Below are positions 5,464-7,770 of a stretch of 7,770 nt of DNA, one piece after another. The DNA is from Pseudomonadota bacterium (lineage in GTDB: Bacteria > Pseudomonadota > Alphaproteobacteria > UBA9655). Numbering within the stretch: the stretch's first letter is position 1; each line of letters begins with the position of its first letter. The notes under the pieces are model-generated. The model did not search any database. It saw only the letters and a list, made by a program, of their open reading frames with translations, and was not told where the DNA came from. The position numbers and the translations under genes are program-made. Location: NCBI GenBank assembly GCA_021809225.1, contig JAKBAL010000090.1, positions 1 to 7,770 of the forward strand, in the 5' to 3' direction.

Positions 5464-7588
5464 ACATCTTCCTACATCTCAAGATATTCTCGAGTTTATT
5501 AAATCTTCCTCCATGAAAGTTGGTAAACGTGAGATAGCCAGAGCTTTTAACTTAAGAGGACAAGACCGACTGTGGCTGAAGGACCTCCTTAAAAATATGG
5601 GAGAAGAAGGCCTTATTGAACGTGGCCATCAAAGAAAACTCCACTCTCAGACCCACCTTCCCTCCGTACTTCTCGTGAATGTTTCTGCCGAGCTTTCTGA
5701 AGAAGGTGAGGTTCTACTAACACCCGTTGAACCACAAAAAAACACATCTCTCATTCTTCTAACCGACAAAGGGACGGCGCGCGTCAATCCTGGAGATCGT
5801 CTTTTGGTTCGCGTAAAACTTCATAAAAACGGCTATTATATAGCCCGCCTCTTAAAGAAACTTGTGACAAAATCAACAACCCTAGTGGGAGCCCTTATCA
5901 AAAGTCGGGGCAAACTTTATGTACAGCCCTGTGATCGTAGACGGCAAGAAGATGTGTCCTTACTCGATCCTCAAGAAAGTGGCCATGAAGGAGAACTCGT
6001 CCTTGCCGAGCTCAACCAGCATTTGCGCACAAAACAAGCAAAAATTATAAAAAAATTAGGAACTTTAAATGATCCTCGCGTAATCAGCCTTATTTCCATT
6101 TATCAAGAAGGAATCCCTCATGAATTTCCTCAAGAAGCTTTAAACGAAGCTGAATACGTCCGCACATTGTCCCTTGAAGGGCGTGAAGATTTAAGATCCA
6201 TCCCCTTTGTCACTATTGATGGCGAAGATGCCCGTGATTTTGATGATGCGGTGTGGGCAACCCATGATCCCGTAAAAGGATGGCACCTTATGGTCGCCAT
6301 TGCTGATGTTTCCCATTATGTTAAACCAGGGAGTGCCCTTGATAAAGAAGCCTATTTAAGGGGAAATTCAATCTACTTTCCGGACCGAGTTGTCCCCATG
6401 TTACCCGAAGCACTCTCAAACGATTTATGTTCCTTAAGACCAAAAGAAGATAAAGCCTGTTTTGCCGTTCATCTATGGCTTGATACTAAGGGAAGACTTA
6501 AACACTATCAATTTGTGCGTGGTATCTTGCAATCTGTTGCTCGCTTGACCTACGCCCAAGTACAAAAAGCAGTTGATGGAAACCCCGATGAGCAGACAAT
6601 ACCTCTTCTTGATCCCGTTCTCCGACCTCTTTATGGCGCTTATGCTCTCCTCAAAAAAGCCAGAGAATTTCGAGGAACCCTTGATTTAGAACTCCCAGAA
6701 AAGCAAGTTATCTTAGACGAAGCAGGACATATTCAGGACATCCATCCTCGCCCACGTTTCGATAGCCATCGTTTGATTGAAGAATTTATGATTCTAGCGA
6801 ACGTTGCTGCCGCTCAACAGCTTGAAGCCCTTAAAGCTCCCTGTATCTATCGTATTCACGATGTTCCTAACCCTGAAAAGATCCTCATGTTCCAAGAATT
6901 TATCGAAGGGTTAGGGTTTTCATTTCCAAAATCTCAGGCCATTACGCCACGCTCATTTTTACATCTTCTGAAAGCAGCTCATAGCACACCACACCAAGAG
7001 CTGATTAATCAGCTCACCTTACGAACCCAAGCTCAAGCTCTTTATCATCCTGATAATATTGGTCATTTTGGGTTAAGTTTAAAAAAATATAGCCATTTTA
7101 CCTCTCCCATTCGCCGCTACGCCGATATTATCGTCCATCGTAGTTTGGTTGCCGCTTTGAAATTGGGCGAAGATGGCCTTCCTAAGGATATTGACCTCAA
7201 CAGTATAGGTGAACAAGTTTCGTTTACTGAAAGACGGGCCGCAGCTGCGGAAAGAGCGTCACTTGAAAGATACGTTACAGTTTACCTCAAAAATAAAGTT
7301 GGCGAGACCTTTGAGGGTCGCATCAATGGAGTCACTTCCTTTGGGCTTTTCGTCACTCTTAAAGATTCTGGTGCGGATGGATTGATTCCTATGTCTTATC
7401 TCCCCGAAGACTTTTATCATTATGAAGAAAAAAAACACTGTCTCATCGGCCGCCGTCATCGGCGAGTCTATACACTTGGTGATTCCTTAAGCGTGATCTT
7501 AAAGGAAGTCGATACCTTCACAAACTCAATTACATTAGCTCCCACAGATTCCTCTTTTTCAAGACGCAAGAAGCGTTCATCAAAATAA
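5447..7588 (+). CDS. rnr: Ribonuclease R (about 713 aa)
   Basis: RNase R is a processive 3'-to-5' exoribonuclease of the RNB (RNase II) family. It degrades structured RNA and takes part in rRNA and tmRNA quality control. An N-terminal winged-helix segment (D-I-L-E-F-I...K-R-E-I-A-R-A-F, about 10-55) is followed by cold-shock-like OB regions. The RNB catalytic domain carries I-D258-G-E-D-A-R-D264-F-D266-D267; these aspartates match the spacing of the E. coli metal-binding set (272, 278, 280, 281). H-F-T-S-P-I-R-R-Y-A-D-I-I-V-H-R and a C-terminal S1 domain (about 615-700) follow, then a short R-R-K-K-R basic tail. The start lies inside the end of topA. GTG 5447 is preferred because AAGG lies 5 nt upstream, giving a 17-nt overlap. 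GTG 5441 is also possible; the open frame extends back to 5339 but that part merely shadows topA. The protein is shorter than E. coli RNase R (813 aa), mainly in the basic tail. It is the last gene of the operon. Confidence 0.94.
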   Translation: MVKKGKHLPTSQDILEFIKSSSMKVGKREIARAFNLRGQDRLWLKDLLKNMGEEGLIERGHQRKLHSQTHLPSVLLVNVSAELSEEGEVLLTPVEPQKNTSLILLTDKGTARVNPGDRLLVRVKLHKNGYYIARLLKKLVTKSTTLVGALIKSRGKLYVQPCDRRRQEDVSLLDPQESGHEGELVLAELNQHLRTKQAKIIKKLGTLNDPRVISLISIYQEGIPHEFPQEALNEAEYVRTLSLEGREDLRSIPFVTIDGEDARDFDDAVWATHDPVKGWHLMVAIADVSHYVKPGSALDKEAYLRGNSIYFPDRVVPMLPEALSNDLCSLRPKEDKACFAVHLWLDTKGRLKHYQFVRGILQSVARLTYAQVQKAVDGNPDEQTIPLLDPVLRPLYGAYALLKKAREFRGTLDLELPEKQVILDEAGHIQDIHPRPRFDSHRLIEEFMILANVAAAQQLEALKAPCIYRIHDVPNPEKILMFQEFIEGLGFSFPKSQAITPRSFLHLLKAAHSTPHQELINQLTLRTQAQALYHPDNIGHFGLSLKKYSHFTSPIRRYADIIVHRSLVAALKLGEDGLPKDIDLNSIGEQVSFTERRAAAAERASLERYVTVYLKNKVGETFEGRINGVTSFGLFVTLKDSGADGLIPMSYLPEDFYHYEEKKHCLIGRRHRRVYTLGDSLSVILKEVDTFTNSITLAPTDSSFSRRKKRSSK

Positions 7589-7747
7589 TACCAATTATGT
7601 AATTTAAATTTACGTTTCTAGATTGCTTCGTCAGAACTACGTTCTTCCTCGCAATGACGAAGCTACTGTTTTAAAGCATAAAAGTTCGTCATTGCGAGCG
7701 GAGCTAAGCAATCTAGAATGATATTTGCTCTTAATTATTTTTTGTAA
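7588..7747 (+). repeat. Palindromic MITE-like element, copy B (~160 bp), inverted relative to copy A
   Basis: This is homologous end to end to the reverse complement of copy A. The core inverted repeat has a 45-nt left arm (7617-7661), a 23-nt loop and a 33-nt right arm (7685-7717). The arms pair perfectly at T-C-T-A-G-A-T-T-G-C-T-T (outer) and C-T-C-G-C-A-A-T-G-A-C-G-A-A (inner), around an unequal internal bulge. The left-arm excess includes its own small hairpin, AGAAC-TAC-GTTCT (7633-7645), absent from copy A. The matching block begins at the last base of the rnr stop codon, so the element sits right against the operon's end. A transcript reading through would fold into a long hairpin that could end or protect the rnr message. 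The nearest T-run (7738-7743) is about 20 nt past the stem, so this is not a textbook intrinsic terminator. Confidence 0.85.
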
Positions 7748-7770
7748 ATAATATAACCAACAAAGGAAAA

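Noticed and set aside
7748..7770. Possible ribosome binding site (AAAGGA, 7762-7767) for a gene beyond the right edge
   Set aside because: No start codon is visible before the window ends, so it cannot be supported.

Overview
The window comes from an AT-rich alphaproteobacterial chromosome. The compact series plsY-dprA-topA-rnr on the + strand (1396-7588) is a gene order I know from alphaproteobacteria. The AT-rich base composition and the intergenic palindromic repeats suggest a host-associated lineage such as Holosporales or Rickettsiales-like endosymbionts; that narrower placement is inference.

Layout. The left part (1-1395) is sparsely coding. A 181-residue hypothetical protein with an AT-hook-like basic N-terminus lies on the - strand (65-610), perhaps followed at the left edge by the start of another - strand gene. 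Next comes a non-coding stretch with a REP-like inverted repeat (748-828), whose translation gives the familiar spurious 'WIP.CAGMT' peptide. A 65-codon - strand gene (893-1090) with a strong ribosome binding site encodes a likely secreted micro-protein ending in C-S-S-C-G-S. A roughly 154-bp palindromic element (copy A, 1143-1296) lies between that gene and the promoter region of the + strand operon.

The operon. plsY (acyl-phosphate:glycerol-3-phosphate acyltransferase), dprA (DNA-processing protein/RecA loader), topA (DNA topoisomerase I) and rnr (RNase R) are packed with overlaps of 32 nt, 4 nt or nearly abutting, and 17 nt. Two of the downstream genes use non-ATG starts (TTG for dprA, GTG for rnr). 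This fits one transcript with translational coupling. The products cover the first acylation of phospholipid synthesis, handling of incoming single-stranded DNA, supercoil relaxation and structured-RNA decay. They share expression rather than a pathway.

The right edge. A second copy of the same palindromic element (copy B, 7588-7747) starts at the rnr stop codon in the opposite orientation. The operon therefore sits exactly between two inverted copies of one MITE-like element. This is the most notable structural feature here. The four main genes are ordinary housekeeping genes, and I found no CRISPR array, tRNA, rRNA, transposase or defence system. The best candidates for something undescribed are the small secreted peptide gene and the inverted element pair.
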